Positions 1-4,998 of a stretch of DNA of 6,568 nucleotides are shown here, in pieces. The notes under the pieces were generated by a model. The model ran no database searches, had not been told where the DNA came from, and saw nothing but the letters and a program-made list of their open reading frames with translations. The position numbers and the translations under genes were made by a program. Each line of letters starts with the position of its first letter. Within the stretch, counting starts at the first letter, position 1. The stretch spans positions 1 through 6,568 of the forward strand of contig JAPWVA010000072.1 in NCBI GenBank assembly GCA_028275245.1, given 5' to 3'. The stretch comes from Actinomycetota bacterium. Lineage in GTDB: Bacteria; Actinomycetota; Geothermincolia; Geothermincolales; RBG-13-55-18.

Positions 1-75
1 TCCCCGGTAGCTCAATGGTAGAGCGGGTGGCTGTTAACCACTAGGTTGGGGGTTCGAGTCCCTCCCGGGGAGCCA
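1..75 (+). tRNA. tRNA-Asn (anticodon GTT)
   Basis: A complete cloverleaf can be folded by eye. The 7-bp acceptor stem pairs 1-7 (TCCCCGG) with 65-71 (CCGGGGA). The D stem pairs GCTC (10-13) with GAGC (21-24). The anticodon stem pairs 26-30 with 38-42 (one G-U pair), and the 7-nt loop CTGTTAA carries anticodon GTT at 33-35. The T arm contains the standard GGTTCGAGTCC core. The discriminator base is G72 and the CCA end is encoded (73-75). It delivers asparagine at AAC/AAU codons. The gene starts at the first base of the window, so its promoter, or any upstream tRNA in the same transcript, lies outside. A strong terminator follows 20 nt later. Confidence 0.97.
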
Positions 76-94
76 GAGAGGAAAACACCATACG

Positions 95-120
95 ATCCCG
101 GGTCATGCCCGGGATTTTTT
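95..120 (+). terminator. Intrinsic terminator of the tRNA-Asn transcript
   Basis: A perfect 8-bp stem, ATCCCGGG (95-102) with CCCGGGAT (108-115), closes a 5-nt loop (TCATG) and is followed by an uninterrupted T run (115-120). It sits 20 nt after the encoded CCA. This is the classic rho-independent layout, and no other gene on this strand could need it. Confidence 0.9.
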
Positions 121-374
121 CATGACTCCCCAAGGCCTCACCTACGGGCACCCGAAAAGGGCAGCTGGTACCCTCCTGGACATCCCTGGACGAGATCCCC
201 GGGCGAGATCGCAAATTCTACCCACACCATGGCCAAACGGCAAGCCCGGGCAGCACAAGGAGAGCATACCCGGCCTTGCCCTCCCTCCGCTGAAAAACCC
301 GGACAAGTTATAAGGGTTAATCTCCCGGCCCCATTTACCGAAACTTAATAAGGAAAGCAAGGGCGAAGAAGGGG
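121..374. other. Noncoding spacer, no confident element
   Basis: No reading frame here has a ribosome binding site or recognisable protein sequence. A directly repeated CGAGATC flanks CCCGGG near 190-212. An AT-rich TATAAG (309-314) and TTAATA (345-350) could be -10 elements for the downstream gene, but neither has a recognisable -35 element at 16-18 bp. I saw no copy of the tRNA 3' end, so there is no evidence that this is an integration site. Confidence 0.5.
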
Positions 375-383
375 TTGTCGGCG

Positions 384-1472
384 GTGTTCGAGATAAGGAA
401 ATGCGATGAATGCGGGGTCCCTTTGCCCTTTACCCGTTCCCACCGCTGGCTCTCGGACGGGTCCATGGTCCAGGCCATGAACCAAAGGGCCCGCGTGGCC
501 TTCCTGGAATGCGAGTTCATCGACCCCCTCTTCGACCTCATTGGGAGGATCATCGGCCTGCCTATAGATCACATAGTGGTCAACATCACCACCCGCGGGT
601 GCCAGCTTTACATGGAAAGCGTAATCCCAGAGGAGGTCAGGAGGAACGTAAGGGATGGTTCCGTGGAGCCTCCGGTGGTGGCCATGCCCATCATCGACTT
701 CTGCCATATCATCGGCTACGGCAGGTATTCCTTCTTGGGCTACAGGTTCGAGGGGAAGGAGGACGACTTCTGTACCATCCGCATATATCGTCCCTTCTCC
801 GTCTACGAGGCCGCCGGCGCCTTCGCCGGCGTGATAGCATGCCTGGTGGGAGGGGAGCACTCGGTGAGTTATCTCGAAGTGGGGCCCAAGCTCTACGAGT
901 TCACCACTCACTGGGCCAGGTATCCAGAGGTCCTGAAGGAAAGGTTGAAGTTGCCTGCCCACCTACCCAGGAAAGGGCAGGTGGACCTTCCCCGCTGTGC
1001 CACCTGCGGAGCACCCAGGGCCTATTCCCGCTACCGGTGGGACCTACGGAACGGGATAATCCTGAACACCCAGAGCGGCCGGAGGATGGCTCTCCTGGGG
1101 CCCGGCCTTCTGGATTCCGTGTTCGAGGCCCTGGAATGGGAGCTGGGGGATACCATCCCCCGGACCGTCGTGGAGGCCCAGAGGCAGAATGCGCGGGCAG
1201 GACTTCGTTTCATAGAGCTCACCGATTTCCAGGGTATCAGAAACCAGCTAGCCGTGAGGGGCTTGGGAGAGCTCCTGGACTACAGGGCCGGAAGGGACGG
1301 GGTCTATTTGAGGGTGGCGAATCCCACCCTCTACCTGATACTGGCCGGCATGGTCCAAGGAGCATATGAGAAAGCCTACGACGTGGAATCGGGGGTGGAT
1401 TGGCAACTGGGTCGAGACAGGGAGCTCGTCATCGAGGTAAGGGGGCGGAGAGCCCAGGTTCCCGTTCCTTGA
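384..1472 (+). CDS. Uncharacterised protein with two tandem CxxC modules
   Basis: I do not recognise this protein (362 aa from the GTG start). It is an internal duplication. Module 1 begins at C7xxC10-G and module 2 at C205xxC208-G. Each is followed about 12 residues later by a conserved Trp (W22, W219), then a Gly-hydrophobic segment and an amphipathic stretch (DPLFDLIG against DSVFEALEW). Each module ends with a similar region of alternating strands plus an Ala/Gly-rich helix (AAGAFAGVIACL against ILAGMVQGAYEKA). Module 1 has extra sequence around residues 80-115 including PVVAMPIIDF. No signal peptide or membrane segment is evident, so it is probably cytoplasmic. The CxxC pairs, two per module, could bind Zn. 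The general look recalls small-ligand-binding or V4R-like sensor folds, but that is a guess. Start: TTG at 375 is also open, but GTG 384 has AAGGGG at 369-374 with about 9 nt spacing. GC-rich third codon positions support this frame over a long overlapping open frame. Confidence 0.75.
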   Translation: MFEIRKCDECGVPLPFTRSHRWLSDGSMVQAMNQRARVAFLECEFIDPLFDLIGRIIGLPIDHIVVNITTRGCQLYMESVIPEEVRRNVRDGSVEPPVVAMPIIDFCHIIGYGRYSFLGYRFEGKEDDFCTIRIYRPFSVYEAAGAFAGVIACLVGGEHSVSYLEVGPKLYEFTTHWARYPEVLKERLKLPAHLPRKGQVDLPRCATCGAPRAYSRYRWDLRNGIILNTQSGRRMALLGPGLLDSVFEALEWELGDTIPRTVVEAQRQNARAGLRFIELTDFQGIRNQLAVRGLGELLDYRAGRDGVYLRVANPTLYLILAGMVQGAYEKAYDVESGVDWQLGRDRELVIEVRGRRAQVPVP

Positions 1473-1524
1473 GCCCCCTTGCGGCAAATCGTAGTTGGGA
1501 TAGGTGGGGCAGGGGGACGAGGTC

Positions 1525-1554
1525 GTAGGCGATCCTGCAGGGGTTCTTGCCTAC
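1525..1554. repeat. Inverted repeat between convergent genes
   Basis: GTAGGC (1525-1530) pairs with GCCTAC (1549-1554) across an 18-nt loop containing the palindrome CTGCAG. It lies in the 86-bp gap between the stop codons of two convergent genes, where a bidirectional terminator would be expected. There is no T run on either strand, so termination by this element is doubtful. Confidence 0.3.
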
Positions 1555-1558
1555 CCAA

Positions 1559-2554
1559 TCATCTAAGCGGCTCCGCCCCGAAACGGCATTCAGCCGGGTC
1601 GCAGGGCTCCGATTCCAATTCCAGGGTGGCGTGAACAACCCGGTGTTTCTCCCGAAGCATCCTCTTGGCCTCCTCCACCTTCTTGCGGTATGAGCTCAGC
1701 GGGGCATCCTCCACCACCAGGTGGGCGGAAAGGGAGTACAGCCTGGACCCTACCTCCCATATATGCAGGTCGTGGACATCCCTTACCCCCTGGATGGCCG
1801 CGAGGTCGCCGAGAACCTCCCGGTAATCCAGCCCCTGGGGGACCGACTCCATGAGGACGTGTACCGATTCCCTCAAGACCCGGAAGGCAGCGACCAGGAC
1901 CAGGCTGGCCATGGCGATGGTGAGTAAGGGGTCGACCACCCACCACCCGGTGGTGGCCATCACCACGCCCCCCGCCAGGACGCCGAGGGAGACCAGTGCG
2001 TCGGTGAAAAGGTGGAGAAAAGCCCCCCTGAGGTTCAAGTCGTCACCTCCACGGCGGAGGAACAGGGCCACCGCCCCGTTGATTAGAAAACCTGCCCCAG
2101 CCACTGCCATGACCAAGCGGGTTTTGACCTCCGGGGGATGCCCCAGCCTGCCCAGCGTGCCGAAGAAAAGCGAGAGGCCCAACCCCACCACGACCAGGGA
2201 ATTGATGAAGGCCGCCATGATCCCCAGGCGGTGATACCCGAAGGTCTTCTTCTCCGTCCTGGGGCGCGTGGAGGCATAGGCCGCGGTGAGGGCGAGAACC
2301 AGGGCCAGGGAATCGGCGAAGTTGTGTACGGCGTCCCCCACCAGGGCCATGCTCCTGGAAAGGAACCCAGCGGCGAGCTCCAAAAGGGTGAAGGCCGTGT
2401 TGGCGGCCAGTCCGATGGCCATCCTTCGCAAAGCCCCTTCCTCCCCCGGGAGGCTAACGTCTTTAAAGGAAGGCTCACCTTTCCCGGTCGCCTTCACTCT
2501 GCACCGCTTCCGTCTCATCATGCCCGAAGGAGCTGAAGGAAGGGAACCGCACAT
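1559..2554 (-). CDS. Cation diffusion facilitator (CDF) metal/H+ antiporter, CzcD/ZitB-like
   Basis: This is a CDF-family exporter (331 aa), probably for Zn2+ and possibly Cd2+ or Co2+, working as a proton antiporter in the cytoplasmic membrane. About six hydrophobic segments are visible: near residues 46-68, 70-94, 112-134, 146-166, 179-200 and 204-222. The metal site is intact: D74 and the H77xxxD81 motif in TM2 (GDAVHNFADS), and H181xxxD185 in TM5 (HLFTDALVS). The HxxxD pairing in both helices is typical of Zn-transporting members. Other family hallmarks are FGYHR (105-109), D208-P after TM5, and a C-terminal cytoplasmic ferredoxin-like domain with HDLHIW (261-266), H278 and H308. The tail ends with a CDPAEC pair. 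The first ~40 residues are basic and poorly conserved. The ATG used here has AGGGTGAG about 5 nt upstream, whereas internal Met12/13 lack an obvious site. It converges on the CxxC-protein gene. No other metal-resistance gene is adjacent. Confidence 0.93.
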   Translation of the reverse strand: MCGSLPSAPSGMMRRKRCRVKATGKGEPSFKDVSLPGEEGALRRMAIGLAANTAFTLLELAAGFLSRSMALVGDAVHNFADSLALVLALTAAYASTRPRTEKKTFGYHRLGIMAAFINSLVVVGLGLSLFFGTLGRLGHPPEVKTRLVMAVAGAGFLINGAVALFLRRGGDDLNLRGAFLHLFTDALVSLGVLAGGVVMATTGWWVVDPLLTIAMASLVLVAAFRVLRESVHVLMESVPQGLDYREVLGDLAAIQGVRDVHDLHIWEVGSRLYSLSAHLVVEDAPLSSYRKKVEEAKRMLREKHRVVHATLELESEPCDPAECRFGAEPLR

Positions 2555-2566
2555 CTTCTCACCCTA

Positions 2567-2580
2567 GACCGAACACGGTC
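2567..2580. promoter_or_regulatory. 14-bp palindrome upstream of the CDF gene
   Basis: GACCG (2567-2571) and CGGTC (2576-2580) are perfect inverted half-sites around AACA. The element ends 12 bp before the CDF start codon on the minus strand, so it could be an operator for a metal-responsive repressor or a small leader hairpin near the ribosome binding site. It does not match a regulator consensus that I know. Confidence 0.35.
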
Positions 2581-2681
2581 CCAAGAACATCCAGGGCCGG
2601 AGTAATCACTATCCCTGCCGATCCACCTCTTCGAGGTCACAGTCACTGAGGCCCCTAAACCTCCGGGGCGCCACTCCGCTG

Positions 2682-2723
2682 CCCGGCGGCCGTGCATGCC
2701 TTAACCGCCGGGTTTATTCTATT
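2682..2723 (+). terminator. Terminator-like hairpin upstream of the aldolase gene
   Basis: CCCGGCGG (2682-2689) pairs perfectly with CCGCCGGG (2705-2712), an 8-bp GC stem around a 15-nt loop that includes the palindrome GCATGC. It is followed by a T-rich stretch, TTTATTCTATT (2713-2723). No plus-strand gene lies between the divergent CDF gene and this point. It would therefore end either a short untranslated leader of the aldolase gene (attenuator) or a small RNA. The loop is long and the T tract interrupted. Confidence 0.45.
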
Positions 2724-2724
2724 C

Positions 2725-2744
2725 CATGGGAAAGCATGGGAAAG
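2725..2744. repeat. Perfect 10-bp tandem duplication
   Basis: CATGGGAAAG occurs twice back to back (2725-2734 and 2735-2744), directly after the terminator-like hairpin and 50 bp before the aldolase start codon. The period is one DNA helical turn, as for a pair of same-face binding sites, but replication slippage would also produce it. Confidence 0.6.
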
Positions 2745-2793
2745 CGGTGGGCACGTAGGAAAAGGTTCGCGGGGAGTGAAGGGAGGATTGGCG

Positions 2794-3687
2794 ATGCCAG
2801 GGGAAAGGAAGCTTAAAGGGATAGTGGCGGTGATGCCCTCCTTCTTCCGCGAGAACGGGGAGGTGGATGGGGAAGCCATCTCCTCCTTTGCCGACCACCT
2901 GGCGGGCTCGGGCCTCCACGGTATCCTGGTCCTGGGGAGCAACGGGGAATGCCCATACATCAGGAAGGAGGACCGCAAGAGAATCGTGGAGATGGTCGTG
3001 GAATCGTGTGCCGGGAGGGTCCCGGTAATCGTGGGGGTCAACGAGAGAGGCCTCGACGAGGCCTTGGACATGGTTTTGCATGCCGGAAAGGCGGGGGCAG
3101 ATGCCGCCCTAGTGGCCTTGCACCGCTTCTACCCCCTAGGCGAGCGAGAGGTGATGGGATTTTACCGGGATCTATCGTCCGTCTCTGAGATACCCCTGCT
3201 CTACTACAACTTCCCCTCCCATACCGGGATCACCCTCTCCCCGGAGGCCATCGCCTCCATGGCCGAGAAGGGCTTCATCGTCGGCGCCAAGGAGACCATA
3301 TTTGACATGGAAGAGATTGGTAGGCTTGCCAGCCTGGCCGGGGAGGGGTTCTCCACCTTCACCGGCACCACCCTCAACTTGAGCGAGGCCATGGCGGTAG
3401 GGGCATGCGGCGCCATCTGTCCCCTGCCCAACATCGTCCCCGACCTGGCCGTGGAGCTTTTCCAGGCTCTTGAGGAGGGTGATGTGGGCAGGGCAACAGA
3501 ACTGCAGGAAAAAGTAAGATCCCTGGCCCCTCTGTTGTCCTCACCGGCTCCTCATGCCATGTTAAAGGAGGCGCTGCGCCTCCTGGGGCACCGGGTGAGC
3601 GCCACGGTGAAGAGTCCCCTTCCCCCTATCGACGAGGAGCTCTCCTCCCGGGTGATGGAGGTGCTCAGGATCTCCGGCCTGGCATGA
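2794..3687 (+). CDS. DHDPS/NAL-superfamily aldolase, 4-hydroxy-2-oxoglutarate-aldolase-like
   Basis: This is a class I (Schiff-base) aldolase of the dihydrodipicolinate synthase / N-acetylneuraminate lyase superfamily (297 aa, the usual length, cytoplasmic TIM barrel). Visible landmarks in order are the N-terminal KGIVAVMPSFF strand, the substrate-carboxylate loop G48-S-N-G-E52, Y113, the YYNFPS segment with catalytic Y138, and the Schiff-base lysine K166 in VGAKET. In true DapA the loop reads GTTGE and the segment after the Tyr reads PSRTG, where the Arg holds a product or succinyl carboxylate. Here the Arg is His143 and the loop is GSNGE, a combination reminiscent of 4-hydroxy-2-oxoglutarate aldolases such as human HOGA1. 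I infer cleavage or condensation of a pyruvate-derived 2-oxo acid; lysine biosynthesis is unlikely. Start: GGGAGGA (2781-2787) lies 6 nt before this ATG. An upstream in-frame ATG at 2692 would add 34 unconserved residues and lacks such a site. Confidence 0.9.
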   Translation: MPGERKLKGIVAVMPSFFRENGEVDGEAISSFADHLAGSGLHGILVLGSNGECPYIRKEDRKRIVEMVVESCAGRVPVIVGVNERGLDEALDMVLHAGKAGADAALVALHRFYPLGEREVMGFYRDLSSVSEIPLLYYNFPSHTGITLSPEAIASMAEKGFIVGAKETIFDMEEIGRLASLAGEGFSTFTGTTLNLSEAMAVGACGAICPLPNIVPDLAVELFQALEEGDVGRATELQEKVRSLAPLLSSPAPHAMLKEALRLLGHRVSATVKSPLPPIDEELSSRVMEVLRISGLA

Positions 3688-3719
3688 AACAGGGCCAGGT
3701 AAAACCGGGCCATGGGGGA

Positions 3720-3725
3720 TATAAT
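3720..3725 (+). promoter_or_regulatory. Possible -10 box (TATAAT) upstream of the 73-aa gene
   Basis: A perfect TATAAT lies 32 bp after the aldolase stop codon and 85 bp before the small downstream gene. No TTGACA-like hexamer stands at 16-18 bp (the position reads AGGTAA) and no TGn extension is present, so the promoter would be weak or activator-dependent. Confidence 0.35.
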
Positions 3726-3809
3726 GGAATCAAGGTAACGGTGGCCATGGAGGGTCTCCCTCGCTTTTTCCCACAAGAAAACGTGCTACAGTACCTCGGG
3801 AGGAAGGAA

Positions 3810-4031
3810 ATGAAGAACTGGGTGATTTCTATAACCGAGGAAGAGAGGATGGAGCTGGAAAGGATTGTCATCGATGGGGACAGCCCTGCCGCTCTGGCCT
3901 TCCTGGAAAAGGTGATAAGAAAACGCATCTACGACTCCATGAAAAGGAGCGGTTGTTACCAGGATGCCTCCAAGCCCGCGGGTGATATTCCCAGGCCCAT
4001 CTCCGTGCACAAGAGATTAGGCGGCGGGTAG
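3810..4031 (+). CDS. Small uncharacterised helical protein (73 aa)
   Basis: I do not recognise this protein. From the ATG at 3810 it is 73 residues, strongly charged, and predicted by eye to be helical through residues 9-48 (TEEERMELERI, then AALAFLEKVIRKRIYDSM), with one Cys (C49) and a basic, Pro/Gly-rich tail. No signal peptide or membrane segment is seen. Start choice: GGGAGG at 3798-3803 sits 6 nt upstream of this ATG, one of the best ribosome binding sites in the window. The reading frame is open back to an ATG at 3684 that overlaps the aldolase stop (ATGA), but the extra 42 residues look non-coding (Gly- and Lys-rich, no site). The gene follows the aldolase by 122 nt. It may share that transcript or use the TATAAT at 3720. 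The EEE..LE and LE.VIRKRI pattern could mediate dimerisation or partner binding, but that is speculative. Confidence 0.7.
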   Translation: MKNWVISITEEERMELERIVIDGDSPAALAFLEKVIRKRIYDSMKRSGCYQDASKPAGDIPRPISVHKRLGGG

Positions 4032-4033
4032 TG

Positions 4034-4229
4034 AAGGGAACGGTGGTCCCTGGTCCATGCCCTTACCTTCCACGGAAAATCCCGCCGAATGCTTCGGTTG
4101 ATGCTGTAACGTTCCCTTAGGAGCCTTTAGGGTTGAAAGGGATTGAGCGACAACCTCATCATCCTGGCAAAACAAGCCAAATCCGGATGATGAAAGGGTG
4201 ATCTCTCAAATGCTCAAACTGTTCACCCT
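4034..4229 (+). other. Inverted-repeat-rich noncoding region (candidate structured RNA)
   Basis: No coding potential is seen between the 73-aa gene and the RRM promoter, but four complementary pairs are packed here. AAGGGAACG (4034-4042) matches CGTTCCCTT (4110-4118), enclosing the small hairpin CCGAA-TGC-TTCGG (4085-4097). CCCTTAGG (4114-4121) folds back on CCTTTAGGG (4124-4132) with one mismatch, competing with the first pair. TCATCATCC (4156-4164) matches GGATGATGA (4185-4193), with an inner GGC/GCC. AGGGTGA (4195-4201) matches TCACCCT (4223-4229). None has a following T run, so they are not standard terminators. The region could be a small RNA, the structured 3' end of the upstream transcript, or operator sites. 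It matches no known RNA family that I recognise. Confidence 0.4.
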
Positions 4230-4243
4230 AATGCTTGCCGCCT

Positions 4244-4272
4244 TTGCCAAACCGTTCGAGATTGATTATAAT
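4244..4272 (+). promoter_or_regulatory. Sigma70-type promoter of the RRM protein gene
   Basis: TTGCCA (4244-4249, five of six matches to TTGACA) and TATAAT (4267-4272, perfect) are separated by exactly 17 bp. Transcription should start near 4279. This is the strongest vegetative promoter signal in the window, and it gives the RRM gene an untranslated leader of about 80 nt. Confidence 0.8.
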
Positions 4273-4278
4273 TGCGAA

Positions 4279-4330
4279 GATGCTTATGGGGCATCCTCCC
4301 CGCGTATCAAGGTGGTGCAGGGGCGGGGAG
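4279..4330 (+). promoter_or_regulatory. Two adjacent leader hairpins of the RRM mRNA
   Basis: GATGC (4279-4283) pairs with GCATC (4291-4295) around a 7-nt loop. Immediately after it, CTCCCCGC (4296-4303) pairs perfectly with GCGGGGAG (4323-4330) around 19 nt. The first stem begins at the predicted transcription start and the second ends 7 nt before the AAAGGAG ribosome binding site (4338-4344). The arrangement suggests stabilisation of the 5' end or post-transcriptional control, possibly autoregulation by the encoded RNA-binding protein. There is no direct evidence for a ligand. Confidence 0.45.
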
Positions 4331-4358
4331 CGGACCGAAAGGAGTTGAGTTTGCGCCC

Positions 4359-4631
4359 ATGAACATCTACGTCGGCAACCTGAACTACGCATCCACCGAG
4401 GAAGGTCTCCGCAGGCTTTTCGAGGCCTACGGAGAGGTGGGGGACGTGAGCATCATCCGCGACCGGGAAACCGGGAGGAGCCGCGGTTTCGGTTTCGTGG
4501 AGATGCCCAACGAGGAGGAGGCCAGGGCCGCCATCGCGGAACTTGACAACAAGGAATTCGAAGGTAGGCTGATCAAGGTCAACCAGGCCAGGCCCAAGGT
4601 GCAGAGCCGCACCTGGAGGGACTCAAGGTAA
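4359..4631 (+). CDS. Single-RRM RNA-binding protein
   Basis: This is a 90-aa protein that is almost entirely one RNA recognition motif, of the bacterial type best known from cyanobacterial Rbp proteins. RNP2 is I3-YVGN-L8 and RNP1 is R42-GFGFVE-M49, with RNA-stacking aromatics Y4, F44 and F46. The beta-alpha-beta-beta-alpha-beta order is complete: helix 1 around TEEGLRRLFEAYG, helix 2 around NEEEARAAIAEL, and final strand RLIKVNQARP. The tail after residue 80 is short and basic, with no Gly-rich extension. It should bind single-stranded RNA in the cytoplasm. In cyanobacteria such proteins are often cold-inducible; here regulation is unknown, but the gene has its own strong promoter and a folded leader. 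Start: the ATG is placed exactly at beta-strand 1. The ribosome binding site AAAGGAG is 14 nt upstream, longer than usual. The frame is open upstream for 29 more residues that do not resemble RRM sequence. Confidence 0.92.
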   Translation: MNIYVGNLNYASTEEGLRRLFEAYGEVGDVSIIRDRETGRSRGFGFVEMPNEEEARAAIAELDNKEFEGRLIKVNQARPKVQSRTWRDSR

Positions 4632-4903
4632 CTGCGAGGGAAAGAACGGGGGCTGCAGGTCACTGGAATACTTTCCGTAAGTAAAATCACGGACCGGTTT
4701 TCCTGCTGCCCTTTTCCTTTTTCCCGTTTCGGGCTGCGTGATCTTGCCCCGGGAAGCATTTCTGCGTGCCGGTGTTTCGTCCTTTCCGTAGAGTTCCCTA
4801 ACCAACCTGGGTACCCCGGCAGTCTTGGCGAGGTCGGAGCAACCTCCCCACCGGGCGACTAAGGGAAAGCCTTACCCGAAAAACCACCTGGAGGCTGGGA
4901 CGG
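4632..4903. other. Long noncoding spacer with a hairpin and a pyrimidine tract
   Basis: No credible gene lies between the RRM and larB genes. A pyrimidine-rich run spans roughly 4697-4730, ending in the small hairpin CCCG-TTT-CGGG (4723-4733) and framed by the loose pair ATCACG (4686-4691) / CGTGAT (4737-4742). It has no good terminator geometry, so how RRM transcription ends is unclear. At 4830-4846 a stem GAGGT/ACCTC closes loop CGGAGCA, flanked by CCCGG (4815-4819) with CCGGG (4851-4855), and by AGTC (4821-4824) with GACT (4857-4860), which cross the outer pair. I matched none of this to a known riboswitch (cobalamin, NiCo, Moco and c-di-GMP considered). Confidence 0.4.
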
Positions 4904-4930
4904 CGTTTCCCGGCAGCGACACGTTTCCCG
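4904..4930. repeat. Spaced direct repeats upstream of the larB -10 box
   Basis: CGTTTCCCG occurs at 4904-4912 and again at 4922-4930, an 18-bp period. A related GCTTCCCG follows at 4930-4937. The second copy covers the place where the -35 hexamer should be. This is the geometry of an activator or repressor site, or simple sequence bias. Confidence 0.45.
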
Positions 4931-4952
4931 CTTCCCGGTTCCGGCTTATAAT
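4924..4952 (+). promoter_or_regulatory. larB: Probable promoter of larB and the downstream Fe-S gene
   Basis: The -10 box TATAAT (4947-4952) is perfect. At 17 bp upstream the hexamer is TTTCCC (4924-4929), a poor -35 element that falls inside the CGTTTCCCG repeats. Transcription would begin near 4959, leaving a leader of about 40 nt. The weak -35 element suggests dependence on an activator. Confidence 0.55.
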
Positions 4953-4998
4953 CTTCTAGGTACCCCCTTACGGCTTCGGCGCAAGGATAACGTCCAGA

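Noticed and set aside
1..374. tRNA-associated integration site (attL/attR)
   Set aside because: No repeat of the tRNA 3' end, integrase gene or phage-like gene occurs in the window.
345..962. 205-aa antisense open frame opposite the CxxC-protein gene
   Set aside because: It is a by-product of codon bias in GC-rich coding sequence, with no recognisable protein features.
410..1369. Long (319 aa) overlapping open frame inside the CxxC-protein gene
   Set aside because: Composition is Arg/Gly/Pro/His-rich with no recognisable motif. The frame starting at 384 has the normal third-position GC bias and a clear internal domain repeat.
1851..2234. 127-aa plus-strand open frame within the CDF gene
   Set aside because: Pro/Thr/Arg-rich shadow of an intact, well-conserved minus-strand transporter gene.
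2692..2793. 34-residue N-terminal extension of the aldolase from an upstream ATG
   Set aside because: The extension begins in the loop of the terminator-like hairpin, lacks a ribosome binding site and is not family-like. The ATG at 2794 has GGGAGGA correctly spaced.
3684..3809. ATGA-overlap start for the small gene after the aldolase
   Set aside because: The overlap looks like translational coupling, but the added 42 residues look non-coding and the ATG at 3810 has the strong GGGAGG site.
4272..4358. 29-residue upstream extension of the RRM protein from a TTG
   Set aside because: It would begin at the last base of the -10 box and run through the leader hairpins. The RRM fold starts at the ATG at 4359.
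4780..4960. Known riboswitch upstream of larB (cobalamin, NiCo, Moco or c-di-GMP type)
   Set aside because: None of the diagnostic conserved boxes I know could be found in order. Only short generic stems are visible.
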